This document shows positions 33,133 through 42,327 of a DNA stretch of 64,000 bases, in pieces (position 1 is the first letter of the stretch; every line of letters starts with the position of its first letter). Below the pieces are notes generated by a model. It did not search any database. It was not told the origin of the DNA and saw only the letters and a list, made by a program, of their open reading frames with translations. Origin of the DNA: JBFMAI01 sp040755725 (GTDB lineage: Bacteria; Planctomycetota; Phycisphaerae; UBA1845; Fen-1342); contig JBFMAI010000035.1 in the NCBI GenBank assembly GCA_040755725.1, positions 35,696-99,695 of the forward strand. The letters are read 5' to 3'. The translations under genes and the position numbers were made by a program.

Positions 33133-35850
33133 CTAGGCGTCCGTAAACTCGTAGGTAAACTCGCCCGCGTCGCTGACGCCCATTCGCACGACCGCCGGCA
33201 TTTTCTCCGTCGCCATCTGCTCCAGGAGCCGCCGCGATAGCACCGGCAGGACCTCGCGGTCGATGACGTGGTCGATCTGCCGGGCGCCCAGGTCGACCTG
33301 TTGGCACCGGCTGGCGACGCTGGCATAGACGGCGTCGTTGACGCGGAACTCGATCTCGTGGGCCGCGGCCAGCCGCTGGCCGACCTTGCGCAGCTTCATC
33401 CTGGCGATCTGCTGGAGGATCTCGTTGCTGAGCGTCAGGAACGGGATCACCGTCATGCGGGCCACCAGCGCGGGCTTGAAGTGCTCGCGCAGGTGCGGGT
33501 AGATGGCGTCCTTCAGCTCGCGCCAGTCCACCTCCTCGCCCGACTCGCACATCTGCTGGATGATGTCGGTGCCGAGGTTGCTGGTGAGGAAGATCACCGT
33601 ATTCTTGAAGTCGATGACGCGGCCTTCGCCGTCGGCGAGGTTCCCCTTGTCAAACACCTGGTAGAACAGGTTCATGACGTCGGGGTGGGCTTTCTCCACT
33701 TCGTCCAGCAACACCACCGAATACGGGTGCTGCCGCACGGCCTCCGTCAGCACGCCGCCCTCGCCGTAGCCGACATAGCCCGGCGGCGAGCCCTTGAGTT
33801 GCGAGACCGTGTGCTTCTCCATGAATTCCGACATGTTGATGGATGTCAGAAACCGCTCCCCGCCGAAAAGCAGGTCGGCCACCGATAGCGCCAGCTCGGT
33901 CTTGCCGGTGCCGCTGGGGCCGACGCACAGGAACACGCCCATCGGTTGCGTCGGGTTGTTGAGCCCCGCCCGCGAGGCGCGCAGCTTCTCGGCCACGATG
34001 CCCAGGGCGTGGTCTTGTCCGACCACGCGGCTGCGCAGCCGCTCCTCCATTTGCAGCGTCGCGGAAATCTGGTCCCGCACCATCTTGCCGACGGGGATCC
34101 CCGTCCAATCCGAGAGCACCGCCGCGATCGCCGCCGCATCCACCTGCGGGTGCAGCAGCGGCTCGTCGCCCTGTAACGCACGCAGGGCCTGCATCGCCTC
34201 GTCGATCTGGCGACGCAGGTCGGTGCGGTCCACCGGCGTCGCGGATTCGGGCGGTGTTTCCACCGGCGCTTCCGCCCTCTTGTCGCCGACCGGCGGTTGG
34301 CGCTCCCCGAGCGCGATGGCGTCGGGGCTCTCGGCGCCCTGCAATTGGGCCCGCAGTTCGCGCACGCGGTTGACCGCCTCCAGCTCCTTCTGCCAGCGCT
34401 CTTCGGTCGCGGCCCGCTGCTCCAGCAGCGCCGCCCGCGAGGCCTCCATCTCGGCCAGGGTCTTGTCGTCGATCATCAGCCCCGCCGCGTGATCGCGCTT
34501 CAGCGCGGCAATCGCCGTGTCGAGGTTCACAATCTGCCGGTCGATGTCTTCCAGCACCGCCGGCCGCGTCGTCAGCGCGACGGCGACGCGGGCCGCCGCC
34601 GTGTCGAGCAGGTCTACCGCTTTGTCCGGCAGGAACCGGCCGCTGATGTAGCGTTGGGACAGCTCGGCCGCCGCGACGACGGCCTCGTCGAGCAGCAGGA
34701 TCTTGTGGTGCCGCTCGTACTTGTCCTTCAGCCCCCGCAGCATGACGACCGTGTCCTCGATCACGGGTTCATCGCAGCGGACGAGCTGGAACCGACGTTC
34801 GAGGGCCGGGTCCTTCTCGAAGTACTTCTTGTATTCCGACCATGTGGTGGCGGCGATGGTGCGCAGCTCGCCGCGGGCCAGCGCGGGCTTCAGCAGGTTG
34901 GACGCATCGCCGCCGCCGCCCCCGCCCGCGCCGATCAGCATGTGCGCCTCGTCGATGAACGTGATCATGGGCTGTTCGCTTTCCTTGATCTCGCGGATCA
35001 CGTTCTTGAGGCGGTTCTCGAACTCCCCCTTCACGCCCGCGCCGGCCTGCAACAGCCCCAGGTCCAGGCACGCGAGCTTCACGTGGCGCAGGAACGGCGG
35101 CACGTCGCCCTGCACGATGCGCAGGGCCAACCCCTCGACGATGGCGGTCTTGCCCGTGCCGGCCTCGCCAACCACGATCGGGTTGTTCTTCCGCCGCCGG
35201 CCGAGGATGTCGATCATCTGGCGGATTTCGCGGTCACGGCCGAAGACGGGGTCGATCTGTCCCGCGCGGGCCTTGGCGGTGAGGTCGATGGTGAACTGCT
35301 CGAGCGCCCCGCCCTCCGCCGACCCGGGCCGCGGACGGCGTGTGGGCGGCGCTTCGGCGGCCGGCCCGAGCACGATCTCGTGGAAGTGCTCGCGGAGCTG
35401 GTCGACGTCGATGCGCTCCAGCTCGCTGACAAACTCGCCCAGCCGGACGTGCGCCGGGTTCAGCGCGATGGCCAGCAGCATGATGCCCGGCCGAATCTGG
35501 TCGAAGCCGAACTCGTCGGTGAGCACGCCCGCGGACTGAAACAGCTCGATGAGCTTCGGCGACAGGGCGGGCTTGCCGCGGTGCTGCGTGGGGAACTGGT
35601 CGAGCACGCGTTGGAGCCCGTGCCGCAGACGCCCGCGGTCCACCTTGAACGTGTTCAGGATCGCCGTCACATCGGCCACGTTCTCATCCAGTAGCCGCAG
35701 CAGCAGGTGTTCCGGAGCCACCTCGTAATGGCTGCGGCTGGCGCAGACGCTCGTCGCCCCCTGAAACACCTGCATCAACGCGGGATCGCTGCGGCGCAAG
35801 AGCCGTCGCAAGTCCTCTGCTGTTACCGCCGTCGTCGGAGCTTCACTCAT
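33133..35850 (-). CDS. clpV: ClpV (TssH), T6SS sheath-recycling AAA+ ATPase
   Basis: 905 residues. N-terminal Clp-N helices (~1-155) that would bind TssC; first AAA+ module with Walker A GEAGTGKT at ~228-235 and Walker B ITFIDEAHMLIGAGG; a middle coiled-coil (~410-500); second module with Walker A GPSGTGKTELAL near 640 and SPPGYVGYGEGG; a ClpB-type C-terminal small domain. The 70-residue Pro/Ala region ~520-570 is longer than usual. It dismantles contracted sheath for reuse. The order tssG-clpV-vgrG is common in T6SS loci. Confidence 0.95.
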   Translation of the reverse strand: MSEAPTTAVTAEDLRRLLRRSDPALMQVFQGATSVCASRSHYEVAPEHLLLRLLDENVADVTAILNTFKVDRGRLRHGLQRVLDQFPTQHRGKPALSPKLIELFQSAGVLTDEFGFDQIRPGIMLLAIALNPAHVRLGEFVSELERIDVDQLREHFHEIVLGPAAEAPPTRRPRPGSAEGGALEQFTIDLTAKARAGQIDPVFGRDREIRQMIDILGRRRKNNPIVVGEAGTGKTAIVEGLALRIVQGDVPPFLRHVKLACLDLGLLQAGAGVKGEFENRLKNVIREIKESEQPMITFIDEAHMLIGAGGGGGGDASNLLKPALARGELRTIAATTWSEYKKYFEKDPALERRFQLVRCDEPVIEDTVVMLRGLKDKYERHHKILLLDEAVVAAAELSQRYISGRFLPDKAVDLLDTAAARVAVALTTRPAVLEDIDRQIVNLDTAIAALKRDHAAGLMIDDKTLAEMEASRAALLEQRAATEERWQKELEAVNRVRELRAQLQGAESPDAIALGERQPPVGDKRAEAPVETPPESATPVDRTDLRRQIDEAMQALRALQGDEPLLHPQVDAAAIAAVLSDWTGIPVGKMVRDQISATLQMEERLRSRVVGQDHALGIVAEKLRASRAGLNNPTQPMGVFLCVGPSGTGKTELALSVADLLFGGERFLTSINMSEFMEKHTVSQLKGSPPGYVGYGEGGVLTEAVRQHPYSVVLLDEVEKAHPDVMNLFYQVFDKGNLADGEGRVIDFKNTVIFLTSNLGTDIIQQMCESGEEVDWRELKDAIYPHLREHFKPALVARMTVIPFLTLSNEILQQIARMKLRKVGQRLAAAHEIEFRVNDAVYASVASRCQQVDLGARQIDHVIDREVLPVLSRRLLEQMATEKMPAVVRMGVSDAGEFTYEFTDA

Positions 35851-35910
35851 AGTTCGCTCTCACTCTCTCCCGTCGCCGCACGCGCGGCGACGCACCCGCC
35901 GCCTGAACCG

Positions 35911-37041
35911 TCAGGCGGCCCCGCGCGCCGCCACGGGCGGCGCGCCCAGGGACACCCCCGTGTCCTGTGTCGCGTCGAACGTCACGGTCGTTTCGCCCAT
36001 GTCGCGCGTGCGGACCCACGTGGTCATGCCGAGCGCGCCGGCGGCGTCATCGCTGGTCAGGCACAGCGCGGGCACCTCCCCCGGGCGGAGCGTGACTTCC
36101 ATCTGAAACCCCAGCGGGTCGGTGCCGTACAGCCGCGTCAAGGCCCGCGTCTGCCGGAAACGGGGACCGCCGGGGACGAAGGTAAGATAGGTCGCCCAAT
36201 CGACGGGCCCCAGGGCAATCGTGAACGTCCCGCCCAGGTCGTATACCTGCTCGCCGATCGTGAGGTCCAAGCCCAAGCCGCTGTTCCGCGCGCCCAACCG
36301 ATTCTGGTCCGCCTCGTCCAGCGGCACCCACCGCCCGACGAATTGGCGGACGCGCACCGGCAGGCCGCCCCAGTAGTCGCTCAGCAGCCCGGCCAGCGTC
36401 GTCGCCGAGCGCGGCCGCTGCGTCAGCGTTCCCGCGTAGCGCAGCAGCCGGATGGGCGGCACGCCGAGCGTCGACTCGTCGAAGTGCGGGGGGCAGCCGA
36501 TGAGGCAGCGGAGGTACTCCGTGACCACGTCGCGCCGGGGCACCGCGAACATCCGCTCGTAGCGGTACTTCAGCCAACTGCGATAGAACAGCGAGATCAG
36601 TCGGTGGTGAAAGACGTCGAGGAAATCGCGCACGGGGCTGGACGTGGTCGCCGCCTCCGCCTCCTCGCCGACGGACGGTTCCGCCGTGCGCAGGATCTCG
36701 ACCGCGTAGTGCAGCGGCAGGGGCGTTGACACGCCATACAACCCGAGAAACGTCACTTCCAGGAGGTGCCGCCCGGGGTCGTCCCCCGCGCCGCCCGCGC
36801 TCGACACGCGGCGCAGGTCCGTGGCGGGGAAACCCAGGGACAAGTCGGGTCGGAAGCGCAGGCGTTCCCGGGCCGCCGGCCCTCGCTGCCCCACCGGCGT
36901 GTCCCCGCCGACGTAGCGCTCCAGCAACCACACGGCCTGGAAGAAGTCGAACGTCCACCCCTGCGCCACTAGCCGGTCCAGCAGGCCCGGGGCCGCCGCG
37001 GGAGCGCTGTCCGTGACGTGGGTCGCGCTAGTGTCCGTCAT
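35911..37041 (-). CDS. tssG: T6SS baseplate protein TssG
   Basis: 376 residues with the TssG opening LLDRLVAQGWTFDFFQAVWL followed by LERYVGG, then LRFRPDLSLGFPATDL, FLGLYGVSTPLPLHY and DFLDVFHHRLISLFYRSWLKYRY. These are strongly conserved in the family. TssG joins TssF, TssE and TssK in baseplate wedges. It overlaps the tssF stop by 14 bases; GGAG lies 8 bases before the ATG. Confidence 0.94.
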   Translation of the reverse strand: MTDTSATHVTDSAPAAAPGLLDRLVAQGWTFDFFQAVWLLERYVGGDTPVGQRGPAARERLRFRPDLSLGFPATDLRRVSSAGGAGDDPGRHLLEVTFLGLYGVSTPLPLHYAVEILRTAEPSVGEEAEAATTSSPVRDFLDVFHHRLISLFYRSWLKYRYERMFAVPRRDVVTEYLRCLIGCPPHFDESTLGVPPIRLLRYAGTLTQRPRSATTLAGLLSDYWGGLPVRVRQFVGRWVPLDEADQNRLGARNSGLGLDLTIGEQVYDLGGTFTIALGPVDWATYLTFVPGGPRFRQTRALTRLYGTDPLGFQMEVTLRPGEVPALCLTSDDAAGALGMTTWVRTRDMGETTVTFDATQDTGVSLGAPPVAARGAA

Positions 37042-38851
37042 GGCGTGACTCCGCGGGCGTCGGCTGCTCGCCCCAGCGCGGCGGGAAGTCGTAGACTAGT
37101 CCCGTGCGCGCGAAGCGGACCTTAAGCTGGCTGAAGGCGTTGAGCGTGACGTAGGCGCCGAGGAACCGGTCCACGATGGACGCGAACAGGTACGCGTCGC
37201 CCTCGCCCGCGAAGTGGTCCTCGTTCAGGTCGAGCTCCACTTGCAGGCCCCGCACCGGCGCCCCCCGCACCATCCGTTGCCGGTACGCCGAGCGCACCGC
37301 CACCACCCCCTCCAACAGACGCTGGTGCGCCGCGGCCCGCTGGGCATCGTAGGCGGCTTGAAAGTCGTAGATTCGCAACAGCTCGCGGAAGTGCTCCACC
37401 CGCAGCAGCGAGACGTAATTCAGCGCCAGGTGCGAGATCAGCCGCCAGTGCAGCCCCCGGCCCAAAGGCGGGCTGATCGTCGGCGTGGGCTTGAGCAGGT
37501 TGCGGAACCGGACCCCCGCCGGCGAGCGGTCCGTCGGCTCGCAGACGTCCCCGGCCCGCAGCTCGCCGGGCAAATCACGGTTCGTACACGTCAGCTCGAC
37601 GGAAATCGTCTCCTCGCTGGGTTGGGCACCCGGCTCGCCGCCCACGACGAACGACAGATGCACATCGGTCCCCCAGTGAACGCCCGAACCGATGGCGCTC
37701 GGCGTCAGGTGCGTCTGGTAGTACGTGGCACTGCGCGGGTCCGCCGATGCCATGTGGGCAAATGAGTAGAACGGCGGAAACTCGTGCGATTCCAGCGTCT
37801 GCGCCCGCACTAGGCCCAGCACGCGATCGACCGAGAAGACCTCGGCGTGCCGCCGATCCGCCAGCCCGGCCCGTGCCGGTTGCACCAGGTAGCGTACGCG
37901 ATCGTGCGCCAGCCGGATCGGCTCGGCATGGTGTGCGAACAGGTTCGCCACCGGCACGCAGTGCAGGCGGACGTTGTCCGCGGACACCAGCGGATAGCTT
38001 TCCAGCCGCCGGTCGAACGTAAACGCGATCTCCAGCGTGTCGGTGGACGCCAGCCCCGCCACCGCCCGGTCCAGCCCACGCACATCCACGAACAGGTACT
38101 GCTCCTTGAACGTGAAGTAGCCCTGGATCAGCCCGTAGCCGGTGAAGATGTACGGCGGCTGGGGGACGACGCTCTCGTCCAGGCCCAGACCGGCGGCCTG
38201 CACGCTGCCGGGCGGCAGGTCCGCTTCGCGTCGACCAGGGCCGGGACCTCCGCCGCCCGCCGGCCGGACCGTCACGCGACCGACATGGGCCGCCAGCAGC
38301 AGGTACAGGGTGAATGCGGTTCGTGGGTCGCCGGCCAGGTGCAGCCGCACGCGGTCGAGCAGCAGGTCCTCGATCTTGGCCTTGGCGGCGACTTTGAGCG
38401 TGAGGACGAGTCGGGCCGGCTGGCCGGGCAGGGTCTCGAGGCGGGCCTCGCGCAACCCCCACGGCCGCAGCACGACGGGCCAGCTTGAACGGTACACGCA
38501 GCGTGTGCCGTCGATCGGCCGGCTGGCGAACTCCGCGCCCGGCTCGACCACGACCGGGGCCTGCATGCCCTCCAGGTCGGGCAGAAACTCCAGGATCGTG
38601 AGGGAGGGGACCGGCCGCAGATAATGCGGCCAGAGCAACGACATCAGGCTGGCCGTGAGCTCCGGCAGTTCATCGTCCAGCTTCTGCCGGATGCGCCCGC
38701 ACAGGAACGCCACGCCCTCCAGTAGCCGTTCGACGTCCGGGTCGCTGCCGGCGTCGGCCAGGTAGCGGGCGAGGTCGGGGTTAGCCCGGGCGAATTCCGG
38801 GCCGACCTCCCGCAAGTACCGCAGCTCTTCCTGATAGTACGTGTTCGTCAC
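37028..38851 (-). CDS. tssF: T6SS baseplate protein TssF
   Basis: About 607 residues. Conserved N-terminus YYQEELRYLREVGPEFARAN with DPDVERLLEGVAFLCGRIRQ and LMSLLWPHYLRPVPSLTI, the hallmark of TssF. GTG 38851, with AAGG about 9 bases before it, was preferred over GTG 38887, where GGAG is only two bases away; the former also gives the short N-terminus usual before the YY motif. It overlaps tssG, so the two baseplate subunits are translated together. Confidence 0.93.
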   Translation of the reverse strand: MTNTYYQEELRYLREVGPEFARANPDLARYLADAGSDPDVERLLEGVAFLCGRIRQKLDDELPELTASLMSLLWPHYLRPVPSLTILEFLPDLEGMQAPVVVEPGAEFASRPIDGTRCVYRSSWPVVLRPWGLREARLETLPGQPARLVLTLKVAAKAKIEDLLLDRVRLHLAGDPRTAFTLYLLLAAHVGRVTVRPAGGGGPGPGRREADLPPGSVQAAGLGLDESVVPQPPYIFTGYGLIQGYFTFKEQYLFVDVRGLDRAVAGLASTDTLEIAFTFDRRLESYPLVSADNVRLHCVPVANLFAHHAEPIRLAHDRVRYLVQPARAGLADRRHAEVFSVDRVLGLVRAQTLESHEFPPFYSFAHMASADPRSATYYQTHLTPSAIGSGVHWGTDVHLSFVVGGEPGAQPSEETISVELTCTNRDLPGELRAGDVCEPTDRSPAGVRFRNLLKPTPTISPPLGRGLHWRLISHLALNYVSLLRVEHFRELLRIYDFQAAYDAQRAAAHQRLLEGVVAVRSAYRQRMVRGAPVRGLQVELDLNEDHFAGEGDAYLFASIVDRFLGAYVTLNAFSQLKVRFARTGLVYDFPPRWGEQPTPAESRHDGH

Positions 38852-38889
38852 GTCCAACCGCCTTGCCAGTAGACCGGGCCGCGACACGT

Positions 38890-39060
38890 CTCCGCCACTG
38901 GTGACAAGCGACGGGGGATAAGTGACGGGTGACGAAGGCCGGCGGCCCGGCCAGGAGCCCCACCAAGGGCGCCGGGCGCGTCAGTCGTCCGACCAACGGA
39001 TTGGCCTTTTCTTGGCACTTGTCACTTGTCACCTGGCACTGCCGCTCGGCCCGAACCGCC
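38890..39060. repeat. GTGACAAG-type palindromic repeat between tssE and tssF
   Basis: The ~170-base gap carries GTGACAAGCG, AAGTGACGGGTGACG on one side and CACTTGTCACTTGTCACC (39017-39034) on the other, forming a loose palindrome. It is one of several dispersed low-complexity repeats in the window and has no coding potential. Confidence 0.6.
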
Positions 39061-39064
39061 GATC

Positions 39065-39496
39065 CTACCCCGAAACGTGCGCCGCGCCCGTCGGGCTGAA
39101 CTCGGTTTCGTACCACACGCGGTGTTCGCTGCCGCGGCCGACCAGGACCGCGTCGATGCGAAACACCAGCGTCTGCCGGCCGCCTTCCTCGGCCCGGTGG
39201 CTGACGCGCACGCGGCGCAGCCGCGGCTCGTACTTCTCGATGGTGGCGCGGATCGCTTCCTGGGTCAGGCGCACGCATTCCGCGCCGCCGGCGAGCAGGT
39301 CCGTCAAGGCCGGCAGCCCGTAGTCGGGGTCCGCCTCGGACATGCCCTGGCGTGCATTGAGGAGCTTGGTCAGGTGCCGGCGGACCGACTCCATGCGGGC
39401 CTCGGGATCGTCCGCCGCCGTCGCCGCGTAGCGTGCCGCGGCCGCCTCCTCCCGCGAAGCGGCCACGCGCTCCAACAGACTTCGCTCGCGCGCCAT
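39065..39496 (-). CDS. tssE: T6SS baseplate protein TssE (gp25-like)
   Basis: 143 residues. The gp25-like core has SVRRHLTKLLNARQGMSEAD, DYGLPALTDLL and a later IRATIEKYEPRLRRVRVSH strand-helix, which matches TssE/T4 gp25, the baseplate component that starts sheath assembly. The first ~30 residues are a basic, Ala-rich helix (RSLLERVAAS), also typical. GGAG precedes the ATG closely. Confidence 0.93.
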   Translation of the reverse strand: MARERSLLERVAASREEAAAARYAATAADDPEARMESVRRHLTKLLNARQGMSEADPDYGLPALTDLLAGGAECVRLTQEAIRATIEKYEPRLRRVRVSHRAEEGGRQTLVFRIDAVLVGRGSEHRVWYETEFSPTGAAHVSG

Positions 39497-39606
39497 GAGC
39501 TCCGCAGGGCCTCCACGGGCCGCCGAACCGGCACGGCCGAGAGCCGGTCAAGGCCCTCGGCCGCCGATCGGACGCTGCCAACCCGCCGGGCCGGCGCCCG
39601 CCGTCG

Positions 39607-40077
39607 CTACGGCTTGCGCCACTCGTCCATCTCGACGACGCTGTCGGGCAGCCAGTTCCATTCGATCGTTTCGTACACGAAGCTGACTTGCTCCATGTGG
39701 CGGTACGATTCGTTGGCCGGCACGAAGCTCATGGGCATGTACGGGCGGATGTCCACGATGCGCGCCTGCTGAAGCGTGATCCGGTAGTACTCCTTCTCCT
39801 GGCGCGTGGCCGGGTCGATGCGGTAGAACATCAGCTCGACCTTCGCCAGGTTCTGACCGGTACACAGGGCCTTGTGGAAGCCGGGCGTCGCCTTGTCGAT
39901 GACCTTCACAATGCGGAGGGGGCTGTGGACGCGGACGCCCGTGGCCTGCCCGTCCGTGGGGTTGAAGGGCTGATGCACGTGGTGCTCGATCTCGAACACG
40001 TCGCTCGTATCCGCGCGCCCTTCCTTTTGCGACGAGCCGGGATACTCGGCCACTTTCAGATTGCAGGGGGTTGGCAT
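39607..40077 (-). CDS. hcp: Hcp, T6SS inner-tube protein (TssD)
   Basis: 156 residues, a normal Hcp length. The family pattern is seen in EIEHHVHQPFNPTDGQATG, RVHSPLRIVKVIDKATPGFH, KVELMFYRIDPATRQEKEYY and the closing VSFVYETIEWNW. Hcp hexamers stack into the tube. AAGGAGAGG stands at good spacing before ATG 40077, and a promoter-like sequence is at 40143, in keeping with high expression. Confidence 0.95.
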   Translation of the reverse strand: MPTPCNLKVAEYPGSSQKEGRADTSDVFEIEHHVHQPFNPTDGQATGVRVHSPLRIVKVIDKATPGFHKALCTGQNLAKVELMFYRIDPATRQEKEYYRITLQQARIVDIRPYMPMSFVPANESYRHMEQVSFVYETIEWNWLPDSVVEMDEWRKP

Positions 40078-40142
40078 GACGACCTCTCCTTACCGTTCAC
40101 CGTAGAGTTTTCTTCGGACCCAAACACGCTTTGCGAACACCT

Positions 40143-40171
40143 ATTCTAGTCGCCGGCCGGCGCGCTTCTGA
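40143..40171 (-). promoter_or_regulatory. Possible promoter of hcp
   Basis: On the minus strand TAGAAT (40143-40148) is the same -10 as before tssA; the hexamer 17 bases upstream (TCAGAA) is weak. The leader would be ~60 bases. Hcp is needed in far larger amounts than its neighbours, which fits a separate start. Confidence 0.35.
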
Positions 40172-40225
40172 CACGTTCGTGCGTGCCGGCCCGCCGCGTC
40201 GACCCCGCCCCGGGGGACGCGACGA

Positions 40226-41710
40226 TTACGTCGGCGGCGGGTCGAACTGACCCACCATCGAAAGCTGCACCTCCACGCCCTTCAGCTTGAAGTGCGGGAT
40301 CATCTGGATTTCCGACTTGTACAGGCCCGGCTTGCCGGGTACCGGCGTCGCCGTCACCTGCACCTCTTTGAGCGGGTACTTGGCGGCCAGCACGTCGTCC
40401 AGCGTTCCCTGCCGGCAGTACTGCTTCAGCCAGGTGTTGATCTCGGCGACCATCTTCTCGGCGTCCATCACCCGGCCCATGTTCTCCCGCCAGATCACCT
40501 TCAGGTAGTGCGCCAGGCGGCAACTGATCATCAGGTACGGCAGGGACATGCCCAGCCGGGCGCGGGTCTCGTCCTCCTTGCCCTCGGGCGTGTCGGGGAA
40601 CTTGCCGACGCGCTTGGCCGACGGGGCGTCGAAGAAGGCGGCGTTGTCGCTGCCCTTGCGCATGACCAGCGGGATGAACCCGAAATTGCACAAATCGACG
40701 TCCATGTCTTCCGAGATCAGGGTCTCGGTCGGAATCTTCGTGTGGAACTGCCCCGTCGCCTCGTACTGGTGCAAGGGCAGGTTGGGCACGGTGCCGCCGC
40801 TGTTGGGGCCGACGATCGCGTTGTACCAGCCGTAGTTGGCGAAGCTCTCGGCCATGCGCCCGGCCAGCGCGAAGGCCGCGTTGCCCCACAGGTAGCGCTC
40901 GTGCGTCTGCGTGCGCACGTCCTCCTCGAACACGAAGTCCTTCACGTCCTGGTTGGCCACCGTGTAGGGCGCCCGCAGCAGGAACCGCGGCATGGTCAGC
41001 CCGATGTAGCGGGCGTCGTCCGACTCGCGGAAGCTGTTCCACTTGGCGTACATCGGCTGCTCGAAGATCTCGTACATCTCCGCCAGCTTCGGCAGACTGG
41101 AGAAGTCGTCCATCTTCTTGTTGAACATCTTCGGGCTGGCCGCGGCCAGGAACGGGCACTTGGCCACCGCCGACACCCGGGCGATCTCGCTCAGCAGCTC
41201 CACCTCCGGGTTGCGGTAGTCGAAGTCGTAGTTACCCACCATCAGCCCATACGGCGCGCCGCCGAACGTGTTGTACTGGTCGCGGTACACCGTCTTGAAC
41301 AGGCCGGACTTCTGCCAGTCCTTGCAGTCCTGAAAGTCCTCAAGCAGGTCTTCCTTGCGGGCGTTGAGCACCTCGATGCGCATATTGGCGCGGAACTCGG
41401 TGTTGCTCACCAGGTACCACAGGCCGCGCCAGGCCGATTCCAACTTCTGGAACTGCTCGTGGTGCAGAATCTCGTTGATCTGGGCGCTGAGCTGCTGGTC
41501 AATCTCGGCGATGAAATCGTCGACCACCTGCTTGTTCAGCGTGACCTTGTCCAGGTCCAGGCCCGCGGCCTTCTGCACCAGGCCGGCAATGCCCTTGCGA
41601 TACAGGTCGATGTACTCGTGGTCCAGGTCCAATTGATCGATCAGCGCGTCCACCGCCGTCGTGTCCGCCGCTCCGGCGGCCGCGGCCGCTTGTTGGGGTT
41701 GCTCTGCCAT
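40226..41710 (-). CDS. tssC: T6SS sheath large subunit TssC
   Basis: 494 residues. Core motifs: FQKLESAWRGLWYLVSNTEF, MRIEVLNARKEDLLEDFQDC, NTFGGAPYGLMVGNYDFDY, FLAAASPKMFN, ARYIGLTMPRFLLRAPYT, CNFGFIPLVMRKGSDNAAFF and WLKQYCRQ near the end. These are the usual sheath-domain blocks. It pairs with TssB, encoded 65 bases upstream. Ala-rich first 15 residues. A fused paralogue is at 21930. Confidence 0.96.
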   Translation of the reverse strand: MAEQPQQAAAAAGAADTTAVDALIDQLDLDHEYIDLYRKGIAGLVQKAAGLDLDKVTLNKQVVDDFIAEIDQQLSAQINEILHHEQFQKLESAWRGLWYLVSNTEFRANMRIEVLNARKEDLLEDFQDCKDWQKSGLFKTVYRDQYNTFGGAPYGLMVGNYDFDYRNPEVELLSEIARVSAVAKCPFLAAASPKMFNKKMDDFSSLPKLAEMYEIFEQPMYAKWNSFRESDDARYIGLTMPRFLLRAPYTVANQDVKDFVFEEDVRTQTHERYLWGNAAFALAGRMAESFANYGWYNAIVGPNSGGTVPNLPLHQYEATGQFHTKIPTETLISEDMDVDLCNFGFIPLVMRKGSDNAAFFDAPSAKRVGKFPDTPEGKEDETRARLGMSLPYLMISCRLAHYLKVIWRENMGRVMDAEKMVAEINTWLKQYCRQGTLDDVLAAKYPLKEVQVTATPVPGKPGLYKSEIQMIPHFKLKGVEVQLSMVGQFDPPPT

Positions 41711-41775
41711 GGTCGTCTGGTCTCCTTCGTCTGCCGACCGCGCGGCGCCGTCAACGGCGGGCGCGGGCCCTGGTT

Positions 41776-42282
41776 CTATGCCTGCGGCGCCGAATCCCCG
41801 GCGGCGCCCGCGCCGGGCGTCGCGATCATGGCCAGGATCTTGGCCCGCACCTCGGGGTCCTTGATGGCCTCCAGCAGTTTCTTCTGGGCCGCCTTATCCC
41901 CCATCGCCGGTCGCAGCGCCTTCAGCGCTTCGCGCAGGTCTACGAGGTTCTTGAGCTGCGGGACCTGCTTGGCGATCGACTCCGGCCGGAAGTCCTTCAG
42001 CGTCCCGAACTTCAGTGACACGGGCATTTCCCCGCTGCCGCTGATCTTGTCGGCCACGCTCAGGTCCAGCCCGAGGTTGAAGCTCTGCATCACCGAATCG
42101 AAGTTGCTCTTGTTCACGTCGACCGGCGCGCGGTCCTCGATCGGCCGCTTGTCGTCCTTCATGGTGAAGTCCCCCATCACCAACATGCGGAACGGCAACT
42201 CCGGCTCCGCCCCGCCTTTGAGCTTGTCCGAAATGACAATGTTCACCCGCGCTTCCCGCGCCTTCGACGGACCCTTGGCCAT
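41776..42282 (-). CDS. tssB: T6SS sheath small subunit TssB
   Basis: 168 residues from ATG 42282, preceded by GAGGAG; five codons upstream another ATG exists but lacks a ribosome site, and the chosen start gives the family's MAKGPSKAREARVNI opening. Further signs: LPFRMLVMGDFT, DVNKSNFDSVMQSF, LKFGTLKDFRPESIAKQVPQ and LKNLVDLREALKALR. The C-terminus is Gly/Ala-rich. Confidence 0.95.
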   Translation of the reverse strand: MAKGPSKAREARVNIVISDKLKGGAEPELPFRMLVMGDFTMKDDKRPIEDRAPVDVNKSNFDSVMQSFNLGLDLSVADKISGSGEMPVSLKFGTLKDFRPESIAKQVPQLKNLVDLREALKALRPAMGDKAAQKKLLEAIKDPEVRAKILAMIATPGAGAAGDSAPQA

Positions 42283-42327
42283 GATCTGTCTCCTCATACG
42301 TCGGTCCCGGCCCGCCGGGACCGCGAC